From JAUHWL01 sp964416385 (GTDB lineage Bacteria; Bacteroidota; Bacteroidia; Flavobacteriales; Schleiferiaceae): DNA of 64,000 nucleotides. The DNA lies in the NCBI GenBank assembly GCA_964416385.1, contig CAYQDW010000004.1, positions 1-64,000 on the forward strand, written 5' to 3'. Made by a program: the position numbers and the translations under genes. Of the stretch, positions 43,821 through 52,731 are shown in pieces (positions within the stretch are counted from its first letter, which is position 1; each line of letters opens with the position of its first letter). The notes under the pieces were generated by a model. It had not been told where the DNA came from and did no database searches. It saw only the letters and a list, made by a program, of their open reading frames with translations.

Positions 43821-44737
43821 CGTGAGCGTTTGTGCTTAATAGGTAAGGTACACAAGTATCCTAATCGATACAGGTCAAACGTAGTTAGGCTTGGTTGGGC
43901 ACTACAGAGGTTTTCTTCCCACTTTGTTTTAAAGCGGTGAAAAAGTCCGCCAATAACAGCCGTCATGCGCGTTCTGTGCAACCGCAAATACCAAGCATAA
44001 AGTTTAATGTCATGATCTGCAAGCTCATCGTTTATCAGGTCTCGCAAGTTTTCTACGGCCTGCCGGCTTTTAGCTAAAAACACGAGGTTGGCATCCAACC
44101 CCAAATGCAAGGCTGTGTTATTAATATGCTTGATTTTAATCTGATGTTGTTTTAGAGCTTTGCCAAAAAGGGTGTCTTCATGCCCATATTTAAGCATGTT
44201 TTCTTGAAATTGAATTTCTTGAAACAGCTTTTTTTCAATCATAAAATTGAAGGCAGAAAAGCCAGCCCAAGCATTCTTCTGCCTGTGCTCAGCACTTAGC
44301 TCTTCTCGGCTTTTGCCATATACATAGCGTAATAATAAAGTTTGATCAGTTGGTTCTTCGCCATAGGCAGTACCACCACAACAAACCTCACCAAGCACTT
44401 GGTTATTTAAATAAGTACTGATGAAATGCGTGTTATGCATTATTCCAGCATCGCCATCTAAAAAGAGAAGAAGATCATGTTGAGCCGCTTTGGCCAATGC
44501 GTTTCTGTTTTTGGCCCGCCCTAAGGGGATGGTGTTGGTGCGGTAAGTAACGTGTTCTAAGCTATTTAAAGACATGTTTTTAGCGCCATAAGCAGAGTTC
44601 GGTGCATCATCAAAACACAACACTTCAAAGGCTACGTTTGCACGCAAAAGTTGTTGATGTAATGCATTGATGAGCATTGTAACATCCCAATCGTAATTTG
44701 GGATAAGTACAGAAATGCTTGGTGCTGACACCTTCAT
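43817..44737 (-). CDS. Glycosyltransferase family 2
   Basis: The 306-residue protein has the GT-A beginning SVLIPNYDWDVTMLINAL, the sugar-nucleotide segment GRAKNRNALAKAA and the DxD-like FLDGDAGIM. The acceptor region FQENMLKYGHEDTLFGKAL contains the ED pair of GT2 enzymes. No transmembrane helix is seen. The acceptor is unknown; cell-envelope polysaccharide is a reasonable guess. It follows ftsE by 6 bp on the same strand. Confidence 0.88.
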   Translation of the reverse strand: MKVSAPSISVLIPNYDWDVTMLINALHQQLLRANVAFEVLCFDDAPNSAYGAKNMSLNSLEHVTYRTNTIPLGRAKNRNALAKAAQHDLLLFLDGDAGIMHNTHFISTYLNNQVLGEVCCGGTAYGEEPTDQTLLLRYVYGKSREELSAEHRQKNAWAGFSAFNFMIEKKLFQEIQFQENMLKYGHEDTLFGKALKQHQIKIKHINNTALHLGLDANLVFLAKSRQAVENLRDLINDELADHDIKLYAWYLRLHRTRMTAVIGGLFHRFKTKWEENLCSAQPSLTTFDLYRLGYLCTLPIKHKRSR

Positions 44738-44743
44738 TGTTTG

Positions 44744-45418
44744 TTAAAGATGGGTTTGCATGGTTTCATGCACGCGCCCGCCTTCTATTTTTAAGGTATG
44801 GTTTGGGAATTTAAGAATCAATGCATAATCATGCGTAGCCATTAAAATTGCTTTCCCGTTTTTACAGATTTCTGTGAGCAGAATCATGATTTCTTCGCTG
44901 GTTGTGGGGTCTAAATTACCCGTTGGTTCATCAGCAAGTATAAGGTCTGGGTCATTGAGCAGTGCGCGCGCAATGGCAACGCGCTGTTGCTCACCGCCAG
45001 AAATTTGAAAAGGCATTTTGTGCCCTTTTGTGCCCATTCCCACTTTTTTTAGGACCTCATTAATCTTTGCGTCCATTTTCTTTTTGTCTTTCCAACCTGT
45101 GGCTTTGAGAACAAAAAGTAAGTTGTCATGAATATTACGATCTGTTAAGAGTTGAAAGTCTTGAAAAACAATACCAAGTTTTCTTCGTAAAAATGGGATG
45201 TCTTTGTCTTTTAGCGATTTTAGGTTGTATTCAGCTACGGTTCCTTCTCCTTTTACAAGAGGTAAATCACCATAAAGTGTTTTGAGTAAACTGCTCTTGC
45301 CAGACCCTGTTGCGCCTATAAGGTAAATAAACTGACCGGGTGCTATGCGAAGATTTACATCTTTTAAAACCAAGTTTTCTCGTTGAAAGATATCAGCATT
45401 GCTCAATTCAAGTACCAT
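44744..45418 (-). CDS. ftsE: FtsE-like ABC ATPase
   Basis: The 224-residue ATPase has Walker A GATGSGKSSLLKTLYG, FRRKLGIVFQDFQLL-type Q-loop spelled FLRRKLGIVFQDFQLL, signature ISGGEQQRVAIARALL and Walker B LILADEPTGNLD. The size and the NLDPTTSEEIM tail fit FtsE, which works with FtsX to activate cell-wall hydrolases at division. ftsX is not adjacent. I use the ATG at 45418; the frame to 45439 covers the promoter. Confidence 0.88.
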   Translation of the reverse strand: MVLELSNADIFQRENLVLKDVNLRIAPGQFIYLIGATGSGKSSLLKTLYGDLPLVKGEGTVAEYNLKSLKDKDIPFLRRKLGIVFQDFQLLTDRNIHDNLLFVLKATGWKDKKKMDAKINEVLKKVGMGTKGHKMPFQISGGEQQRVAIARALLNDPDLILADEPTGNLDPTTSEEIMILLTEICKNGKAILMATHDYALILKFPNHTLKIEGGRVHETMQTHL

Positions 45419-45436
45419 GTGCAGATAATTAAGGTA

Positions 45437-45468
45437 CAAATCAACAACATTTTAAGGCTACGGACAAA
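45437..45468 (-). promoter_or_regulatory. Promoter of ftsE
   Basis: On the minus strand, TTTG (45468-45465), 20 bases, then TTGATTTG (45444-45437), which differs from TAnnTTTG by one base. The expected leader is about 12 bases to the ATG at 45418. Confidence 0.55.
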
Positions 45469-45670
45469 GCACTGTTAACTCTATTTTATGGCGAAAAATG
45501 AATGTTGTGATCAAAAATATAGCCTTTAATATTAACTGTAGTTTCTATGCGCTATAGCCAGTTTAAATATAATATGCACCTGTTTGTAGCGTTAAACAAA
45601 CTGTTTTCTGTTAACACTGCAACTTTAAAAACTGCCACACGCCTATGTAAACAAGCGCTACTTAGTCAAG

Positions 45671-45678
45671 TACATTTG
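45671..45678 (+). promoter_or_regulatory. -7 box of the TPR protein-barrel operon
   Basis: TACATTTG matches TAnnTTTG and lies 19 bases before the ATG at 45697. It supports that ATG as start, as the frame extending back to 45547 would include the promoter. Confidence 0.5.
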
Positions 45679-45696
45679 AACATTAGTCTTTATTAC

Positions 45697-48600
45697 ATGA
45701 AAAAAATAGCGCTAGTGCTCTTAACCGTACTCTGTGTACAGGTTGGAGTAGCACAACAAAGTGAATGGGAACGCTCTGTGCAAAAGCTTTTTGACGAAGC
45801 TGTGAGTCTCTATCAAAAGCGATTATATAACCCTGCAAGGACCAAATTTGAAGATGTTCTGGCCGCTGATGTGCCAAAGCATAGCAGCTGGGCAGAGCAA
45901 AGCAGCTACTACCGCGCCATGTGCGCCTTATTTTTATACAATAAAGATGCTGAGGCCCTTTTAGAAGATTTCAGTCTTTCTTATCCCGCTAGTCCGCTTG
46001 AGCAGCAAGCAGCGCTAACAGCCGCAGATTATTACTTTAATAAACGCAATTATCGCAAGGCTGGTGAATGGTTTGATAAAGTAGACCAGAATTCTTTAAA
46101 AGGCGAAAAGCGCGGTGAGTACCTGTTTAAATCTGGCTATTGCCAATACATGGGTAGAGAAAGAGAGTTGGCCAAATTAAAGTTTGCGCAAGCTAAAACG
46201 CTACCAGGTCAATACGCCACTTCTGCGCAATATTACTATGCCCACATTGCCTATGAAGACAGCAACTATGTTACCGCCTTAGAAAATTTCCAGCCATTGC
46301 TTAACGACCAAAGTTTTGGCGCCATTGTGCCTTATTATTTAGCTCAAATCTACTATGGTAGAGGTGAATATGATAAACTAATAGAATATGGTGAGCCTTT
46401 GTTGAGCAAGGCAATAGATTCACGTAAGCCAGAAATAGCCAAGCTTTTGGGAGAGGCATACCTCAAAAAACAAGATTATGCCAAAGCTGCAGAGGCACTT
46501 CAGTTCTATCGCGAAAAAGGTGGGCGTATGCGCGCTGAAGACCATTATGGCCTTGGTTTTGCACTTTATAAAAATGGCCTCTATCAGGAGGCTATTGGTG
46601 AGTTCAATAAAATTTCTAACAACACCACAGACCTGGCCCAAAATGCCTATTACCACCTGGCAGACTGCTATGTTAAAACAGGTAACAAGAGCGAGGCCAT
46701 GACCGCCTTTAAAGCAGCGCATGAAAGTGGCAGCAATTCGAAAATAAAGGAGGATGCCCTTTTTAACTACGCAAAGCTTAACTATGAACTTGCTAATCCT
46801 TACGGCAGTGCCATTGATGCATTTCAAGAATTTTTAAAGAAATATCCGCAAACGATTAAGCGCGAAGAGGCAAACCGCTATTTGGCAAATTTATACCTCA
46901 CCACAAAAGATTATGAAAATGCCTTAATAGCCATTACAAACACTGGTTTAACGCGTAAAGACATGCGCGAGGCCTACCAAAAGGTATCCTATTTTAGGGG
47001 TGTACAGCTCTATAATGCCGTGCAACTGGATGAAGCACGCACGTATTTTAACCAGAGCCTTAACTACCCGGTAAATCCAACTTTTGTAGCCTTAAGTCAT
47101 TATTGGATTGCAGAGTCTTACTATAAGCAAGAAAAATATCCACAGGTACTTGCCGCGTTGGCCTTATTTGAAAATACGGCTGGTTCATATAACTTAACAG
47201 AGTTTGCTGATGCCAGATATACCAAAGCCTATTGCTATTTTATGCAAGATGATTTTGCCAATGCCACCATCTCTTTTAGACTATACCTTGATAATAAACG
47301 CGCAACACCTAGAAAGAAGCAAGACGCTGAATTGCGTTTGGGCGATGCCTACTTTATGCAAGGCAAGTATGCCACAGCAATTACCTTTTACAATAAATAT
47401 TTGGCTTACAAGCCTTCTGATGCAGATTATGCACTTTTCCAAAAAGCATTGTGCTTAGGATTAGATGGTGCCCAAAACGAAAAAATTCAAACATTAGAAC
47501 TTTTAGCCAAAACCTACCCACAGAGTAAATATGCCGTAGATGCAACGTATGAGCAAGGCGCCACTTTACTGGCATTAGACCGTAGCAAAGAGGCTCTTGG
47601 TGTTTTTCAACGTTTCGTAAATCAATTTGCCCAAAGCAAGCATACCCCACGGGCTTGGTTAAACATTGGGTTAATTTATCGCAATACCAATGATTTTGAA
47701 AAGAGCCTGCAGGTGTTTAAAGATATTGTTCGTGATTATCCCGCAACACCCGAAGCCAACGAGGCCATTGGTTTTACGCGATTGGTTTATGCAAGTCTTA
47801 ATCGCTTAGATGAATATGTAGATTGGGTGGAGACCATCAGTTTTGCCAATGTTAAGCGCGCATCTTTAGATAGCAGCATGTATAATGCAGCATTCGATTT
47901 TTACAGTTTAGGTAATTGCGATGAAGCTAAAAAGGCATTTAGGGGCTATATAAAGAAGTTTCCTGATGGCATCTTTGCAGTAGAGAGTAATTTCTTTTTA
48001 GGCGAGTGTACCTATCAGGCACATGAAGACGAAGAGGCAGAGCAAGCATTAATACGTGTTGTTAACGAGCCCAGAAGTATGTACACAGAGCGCAGTATTG
48101 CCATGCTGGCGAGTATTAATTACGGCAAACCCAATTACCAAAAGGCACTAGATTATTATGAGCAGTTGCTGAGTTTTTCTGAGGAAATAGATCAACTCAG
48201 AAAAGCCCGCTTGGGTGCTATGCGCTGCGCTGTGCAACTAGATTTACCGGTTAAGGCCCTACAGTTTGCAGAGTTAATTTTAGCAGATGATCGCACCTCG
48301 CCAGAAGTTACAAATGAGGCGCTTTTGGTGCGTGCACGTAGTTACTGGAAAGCGCAAGATCTAGATCGCGCCCATCAAGCGTATGATGAGGTTCTCAACC
48401 AAGCCAAAGGTGAACCACAAGCCGAAGCGTCTTATTACATCGCCAAGATTCAGAACTTGCGCTCAACTTTTGAAAAAAGTAATGAGACTATCTTTTGGAT
48501 GATTGATAATCTGCCGTCTTACCCAGAATGGCGTTTTCGCTCTCTGCTTGTTATGGCTGATAATTACTATCAAACAGGTGATGTTTTTCAAGCCAATTAC

Positions 48601-48810
48601 ACTTTAGACTTTATTATTGATGCTAAGTACAGTACAGAAATAGTTGATGACGCCAAAGCCGCAAAAGAAAACATTAGAAGATCAGAAGAAGCGGCTGAGC
48701 AACAAAAGGCAGAACGTGATTCTCTCCTCAATGAAACGGTTATTGAGATAGATGATACAGCCGTAGAGACGTTTGAAAATCAAGAAGAATTGGAAGGAGG
48801 AAAGCAATAA
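45697..48810 (+). CDS. Large TPR-repeat periplasmic protein
   Basis: The protein has about 1037 residues and a signal peptide ending VGVAQ. More than a dozen tetratricopeptide-type helical pairs follow, for example AADYYFNKRNYRKAGEWFDK, GLGFALYKNGLYQEAIGEF and RLGDAYFMQGKYATAITFY. The C-terminus is charged (EQQKAERDSLLNE). TPR proteins of this size act as scaffolds. It overlaps the next gene by one base (TAATG), so it probably works with that outer-membrane barrel at the cell envelope; this is inference. Confidence 0.9.
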   Translation: MKKIALVLLTVLCVQVGVAQQSEWERSVQKLFDEAVSLYQKRLYNPARTKFEDVLAADVPKHSSWAEQSSYYRAMCALFLYNKDAEALLEDFSLSYPASPLEQQAALTAADYYFNKRNYRKAGEWFDKVDQNSLKGEKRGEYLFKSGYCQYMGRERELAKLKFAQAKTLPGQYATSAQYYYAHIAYEDSNYVTALENFQPLLNDQSFGAIVPYYLAQIYYGRGEYDKLIEYGEPLLSKAIDSRKPEIAKLLGEAYLKKQDYAKAAEALQFYREKGGRMRAEDHYGLGFALYKNGLYQEAIGEFNKISNNTTDLAQNAYYHLADCYVKTGNKSEAMTAFKAAHESGSNSKIKEDALFNYAKLNYELANPYGSAIDAFQEFLKKYPQTIKREEANRYLANLYLTTKDYENALIAITNTGLTRKDMREAYQKVSYFRGVQLYNAVQLDEARTYFNQSLNYPVNPTFVALSHYWIAESYYKQEKYPQVLAALALFENTAGSYNLTEFADARYTKAYCYFMQDDFANATISFRLYLDNKRATPRKKQDAELRLGDAYFMQGKYATAITFYNKYLAYKPSDADYALFQKALCLGLDGAQNEKIQTLELLAKTYPQSKYAVDATYEQGATLLALDRSKEALGVFQRFVNQFAQSKHTPRAWLNIGLIYRNTNDFEKSLQVFKDIVRDYPATPEANEAIGFTRLVYASLNRLDEYVDWVETISFANVKRASLDSSMYNAAFDFYSLGNCDEAKKAFRGYIKKFPDGIFAVESNFFLGECTYQAHEDEEAEQALIRVVNEPRSMYTERSIAMLASINYGKPNYQKALDYYEQLLSFSEEIDQLRKARLGAMRCAVQLDLPVKALQFAELILADDRTSPEVTNEALLVRARSYWKAQDLDRAHQAYDEVLNQAKGEPQAEASYYIAKIQNLRSTFEKSNETIFWMIDNLPSYPEWRFRSLLVMADNYYQTGDVFQANYTLDFIIDAKYSTEIVDDAKAAKENIRRSEEAAEQQKAERDSLLNETVIEIDDTAVETFENQEELEGGKQ

Positions 48811-50531
48811 TGAAACACATTAAGCATACCATAGGCTTGCTGCTGCTTGCTACCGTAACAGCTGTTGCGCAGGGCCAGCCAGAAAAAAATGTTGGCAGTG
48901 TTGAAATCGATGTTATCGATCAATACAAAGCTTCTGTAAAAAAAGCGAGTAAAATTAGCAGTCAGCCAGATTTTGCAGATACCACCACCAAAAAGCTTCC
49001 GGTAAACTATCGCATTTTTTCAGAGATGCTCCAGTTTAAGTTTACGCCAGAACCAATTACGCCAGTCAAGGTGCAAGGTGTGCGGTTGGGCAAACTCCCC
49101 AAAAACACCATTAAGCTAGGGGCAGGTATGTATGGTGCTTCATTGGCCGAAATTCTTCTGAGCTCATCGCGCGCTGAAGCCTTTAATTGGGAAATTGGCC
49201 TGCAGCACAATGGTGCAAGTAAAGGTGTAAATGGCATTGTTTATGACAAATCGCCTTTTATGGAAAACACCCTCTACTTAGGCGGACGTTGGTTGTTAAA
49301 AGATTATCGTTTAAAAGCACAAGTGGGCGTAGATTGGAATCGTTTTCACTTTTATGGTATTGCGGATACCACTTCTGAAAACACTTTAGCCATTCCAGAT
49401 TTGCAAAAGAATGATTATCAACGCTATTTTGGTGTAGTCACTTTTGATCGTATTTATCGCAAAGAAAAATCCCCCTTTCAATCTCTTTCTCTGGGCTACC
49501 ACCACATGGCCAATAATTGGCAAACCGCAGAGCACCTCATGCAGGTAAAATCTGCTTGGCAATTACCAAAGGCTGTTGAAAAACACATATTGGGGGCAGG
49601 GCTAAATGTAGACTGGCAGAGCACAAAATCTCCGCAGCTAATAGAAGATATAAACCAATTCAACCTGCAATTTTTTCCGAAGGCAAAAGGCACGTATGCT
49701 TGGTTTGGCTATACACTTGGTTTAAACTTTAACTTTTATTCGCTTACCCAGCAAGGCGATAGCACTACAACCTCAGATTTTAGAACTTATTTCTATCCTG
49801 AAATAGCCATAGAAGCAGAATTGGTTCGCGATGTATTGGCCTTTTTTGCAGGATGGACAGGAGATGTTACCATGAATGGGCAGTATAGTTTAACACAGCA
49901 AAATCCGTTTGTGTTACCTGCACTGCAGCCGTTACCCACAGGTGCACAAAAGATTTATGCCGGATTAGAAGGCGCTATCGCGCGAAATATTGCGTACAAG
50001 GCAGAAGCCAACATACGGTTCGTAAATGGCTTGCCTCTATTCTACAGGTCTGGAGATTCTGTAACGGTACCCTTTGGAGAACAGCAACTCCCGGCATTTA
50101 ATGTGCAATATACCCGAGGCTCAATGGCTTCTGTAAGGGGAGAAGTGGCATACCACACTGATAAAACCCGTATTTCAGCTTATGGGGAGGTTTTCTCGTA
50201 TAATCTAAAAGTTGATGAGCAAAAAGTGAATTATCACCTGCCCACTGCACGTATTGGTGTTGATGTTTTACAGGTGATAAAGGACAAGTTCGAAATAAAG
50301 ACAGGCTTGGCCTATGTTGGTGGACGGAATGCGCTGATAGAAGATGGCACAGCCTACAGTGCGGCAATGAAAGATATTTGGGATGTGCATTTGGCCTTAG
50401 GGTATAATGTAAACAACAACCTTTCTGCGGGCCTAGAATTTGCCAATTTAGCCTCTCAGGGCTATGAAGTTTGGCTGGGCTACCCCGTGCAGCGTTTCCG
50501 GGCATTACTATTTCTGCGTTATAGCTTTTAA
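48810..50531 (+). CDS. Outer-membrane beta-barrel protein, partner of TPR protein
   Basis: The 573-residue protein has a signal peptide ending TAVAQG. A short N-terminal linker is followed by many amphipathic beta-strands (LYLGGRWLLKDYRLKAQVGV, FGYTLGLNFNFYSL, and others) and a C-terminal strand ending RALLFLRYSF with terminal Phe. This looks like a TonB-receptor-like barrel without a recognisable plug. The substrate is unknown. The start codon overlaps the stop of the TPR gene (TAATG). Confidence 0.8.
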   Translation: MKHIKHTIGLLLLATVTAVAQGQPEKNVGSVEIDVIDQYKASVKKASKISSQPDFADTTTKKLPVNYRIFSEMLQFKFTPEPITPVKVQGVRLGKLPKNTIKLGAGMYGASLAEILLSSSRAEAFNWEIGLQHNGASKGVNGIVYDKSPFMENTLYLGGRWLLKDYRLKAQVGVDWNRFHFYGIADTTSENTLAIPDLQKNDYQRYFGVVTFDRIYRKEKSPFQSLSLGYHHMANNWQTAEHLMQVKSAWQLPKAVEKHILGAGLNVDWQSTKSPQLIEDINQFNLQFFPKAKGTYAWFGYTLGLNFNFYSLTQQGDSTTTSDFRTYFYPEIAIEAELVRDVLAFFAGWTGDVTMNGQYSLTQQNPFVLPALQPLPTGAQKIYAGLEGAIARNIAYKAEANIRFVNGLPLFYRSGDSVTVPFGEQQLPAFNVQYTRGSMASVRGEVAYHTDKTRISAYGEVFSYNLKVDEQKVNYHLPTARIGVDVLQVIKDKFEIKTGLAYVGGRNALIEDGTAYSAAMKDIWDVHLALGYNVNNNLSAGLEFANLASQGYEVWLGYPVQRFRALLFLRYSF

Positions 50532-50670
50532 GACCAATCACTTTAATCAAGGCTTTTTAACCCGAATAATTTGATCTTTTTTTGGATCACCTTGTAGCAT
50601 CGTACAACAGGTTTTAGAAATGTTAAAAAACATGTGTAAAAACACTGCTATTTCTTCATGAGCGATACTG

Positions 50671-50698
50671 ATAACTCCCTATCAGGGGGTTATATTTG
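50671..50698 (+). promoter_or_regulatory. gyrB promoter with overlapping palindrome
   Basis: TATATTTG (50691-50698) matches TAnnTTTG, 30 bases before the gyrB ATG. ATAACTCCCT (50671-50680) and AGGGGGTTAT (50684-50693) form an inverted repeat with 9 of 10 matching pairs and a 3-base spacer. This fills the -33/-7 spacer and overlaps the -7 box. It could be an operator or a supercoil-sensitive cruciform. Confidence 0.55.
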
Positions 50699-50727
50699 TG
50701 AGTTTAGCATGCTAATTTAACTGCAAA

Positions 50728-52668
50728 ATGAGTCAACAGAATAGTGATTATGGCGCCTCGAGTATTCAGGTGCTTGAAGGTTTAGAAGCCGTACGAAAAA
50801 GACCTGCCATGTATATTGGTGATGTAGGTTTAAAAGGATTACATCACTTAGTTTATGAAGTACTTGATAACTCTATAGATGAGGCCTTAGCTGGCCATGC
50901 CACCGATATTTACGTAACCATAAACGAGGATAACTCCATCACCGTAAAAGATGACGGCCGAGGTATTCCCGTAGATATGCACGAAAAAGAAGGCCGCAGT
51001 GCACTAGAAGTTGTAATGACTGTGCTGCACGCAGGTGGTAAGTTTAACAAAGACTCTTACAAAGTATCGGGTGGTTTGCATGGTGTGGGTGTAAGTTGTG
51101 TTAACGCTCTAAGTACAGATTTGCGCGCAGAAGTACATCGCAATGGCAAAGTGTATGAACAGGAATATAAAATTGGTGTGCCACAATACCCCGTTCGGGA
51201 GATTGGCGAAACTGACTATCGCGGCACCGTTGTAACGTTTAAACCAGATGCAAGTATCTTTATGGATACGGTTTATCATTACGATATTCTTGCCGGACGC
51301 ATTAGAGAACTCGCCTTTTTGAATAAAGGAATCCGCATTACCTTAACTGATGCCAGAGAAAAAGATGAAGACGGAAATGCCGTTTCTGAACTTTTTTTCA
51401 GCGAAGGTGGACTAAAAGAATTTGTGGAGTTCATAGATATGAACCGCGAAAAACTCATGCCCGATGTAATCTATATGGAGGGTGAAAAAAATGATATTCC
51501 CGTAGAAGTAGCGATGCACTACAATACATCCTACACAGAGAATATCCATAGCTACGTAAATAACATCAATACCCATGAGGGCGGTACGCATCTTGCCGGT
51601 TTTCGTAGAGCGCTTACGCGTACGCTGAAAAAATACGCTGAAGAAAGTGGTATTGCAGCAAAAGAGAAAGTTGAAATTGCTGGAGACGATTTTCGCGAGG
51701 GCTTAACAGCTGTGATTTCTGTTAAGGTTTTAGAGCCGCAATTTGAAGGTCAGACTAAAACCAAACTAGGAAATAGCGAGGTAAGTGGCGCTGTTGATCA
51801 ATTGGTTGGCGAAATGTTGGCCTACTATTTAGAAGAGCATCCCAATGAAGCAAAACTCATTGTTCAAAAAGTAGTTTTAGCGGCAAAGGCGCGTATTGCT
51901 GCACGAAAAGCGCGCGAAATGGTACAACGCAAAAATGTACTAACGGGCACAGGTCTTCCTGGTAAACTTAGTGACTGTAGCGAAACAGACCCTGCACAAT
52001 GCGAAATCTTCTTGGTTGAGGGTGACTCTGCGGGTGGAACGGCAAAACAGGGTAGAGATCGTAATTTTCAGGCCATATTGCCGCTAAGAGGTAAGATCTT
52101 GAATGTTGAAAAGGCGATGAGCCACAAGGTCTTTGAAAATGAAGAAATCAGAAATATTTATACCGCACTAGGTGTAACCATAGGTACTGAAGAAGATAGC
52201 AAAGCGCTTAATTTGAGCAAACTGCGCTATCATAAAATCGTAATCATGACGGATGCCGATGTTGACGGTAGCCACATTTCTACACTTATCTTAACTTTCT
52301 TGTTCCGTTACATGAAAGAGCTTGTAGAACATGGCTATGTGTACATTGCATCGCCACCATTATACCTAATTAAAAAGGGTGCAAAGCAGCAATATGCGTG
52401 GGATGAAACACAGCGCGAGCAACTAATTCGCGAATTTGGTGGCGAAACCGGTAATGTGAACATACAGCGTTATAAAGGTCTTGGTGAAATGAATGCTGAG
52501 CAACTTTGGGATACCACTATGAATCCTGAGTTTAGAACTTTAAAACGCGTTACCATAGACAGCGCAGCAGAGGCAGATCGTATTTTCTCTATGCTTATGG
52601 GTGATGATGTACCACCACGTAGAGACTTTATTGAGAAAAATGCGAAATATGCTAAAATTGACGTCTAA
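50728..52668 (+). CDS. gyrB: DNA gyrase subunit B
   Basis: ATPase subunit of gyrase, 646 residues. IQVLEGLEAVRKRPAMYIGD starts the GHKL ATPase, with EVLDNSIDEALAGH, DDGRGIPVDMH and GGLHGVGVSCVNALS. The Toprim domain carries EGDSAGGTAKQGRDRNFQA and MTDADVDGSHI, and QRYKGLGEMNAEQLW lies near the C-terminus. This length is usual for Bacteroidota. It has a promoter with an unusual palindrome, and the TPR-barrel operon lies upstream. Confidence 0.97.
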   Translation: MSQQNSDYGASSIQVLEGLEAVRKRPAMYIGDVGLKGLHHLVYEVLDNSIDEALAGHATDIYVTINEDNSITVKDDGRGIPVDMHEKEGRSALEVVMTVLHAGGKFNKDSYKVSGGLHGVGVSCVNALSTDLRAEVHRNGKVYEQEYKIGVPQYPVREIGETDYRGTVVTFKPDASIFMDTVYHYDILAGRIRELAFLNKGIRITLTDAREKDEDGNAVSELFFSEGGLKEFVEFIDMNREKLMPDVIYMEGEKNDIPVEVAMHYNTSYTENIHSYVNNINTHEGGTHLAGFRRALTRTLKKYAEESGIAAKEKVEIAGDDFREGLTAVISVKVLEPQFEGQTKTKLGNSEVSGAVDQLVGEMLAYYLEEHPNEAKLIVQKVVLAAKARIAARKAREMVQRKNVLTGTGLPGKLSDCSETDPAQCEIFLVEGDSAGGTAKQGRDRNFQAILPLRGKILNVEKAMSHKVFENEEIRNIYTALGVTIGTEEDSKALNLSKLRYHKIVIMTDADVDGSHISTLILTFLFRYMKELVEHGYVYIASPPLYLIKKGAKQQYAWDETQREQLIREFGGETGNVNIQRYKGLGEMNAEQLWDTTMNPEFRTLKRVTIDSAAEADRIFSMLMGDDVPPRRDFIEKNAKYAKIDV

Positions 52669-52688
52669 GCTTAAAATTTACTAAAACA

Positions 52689-52718
52689 AAAAGCCCCGGC
52701 TGCATTGGCAGCCGGGGC
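52689..52718 (-). terminator. Terminator of the TonB receptor gene
   Basis: Perfect 11-bp stem GCCCCGGCTGC/GCAGCCGGGGC (52693-52718) with a 4-base loop. The minus-strand tail is TTTTTGTTTT. It may also stop gyrB transcription, although the plus-strand tail is less T-rich. Confidence 0.85.
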
Positions 52719-52731
52719 GCCTCAATTTTAG

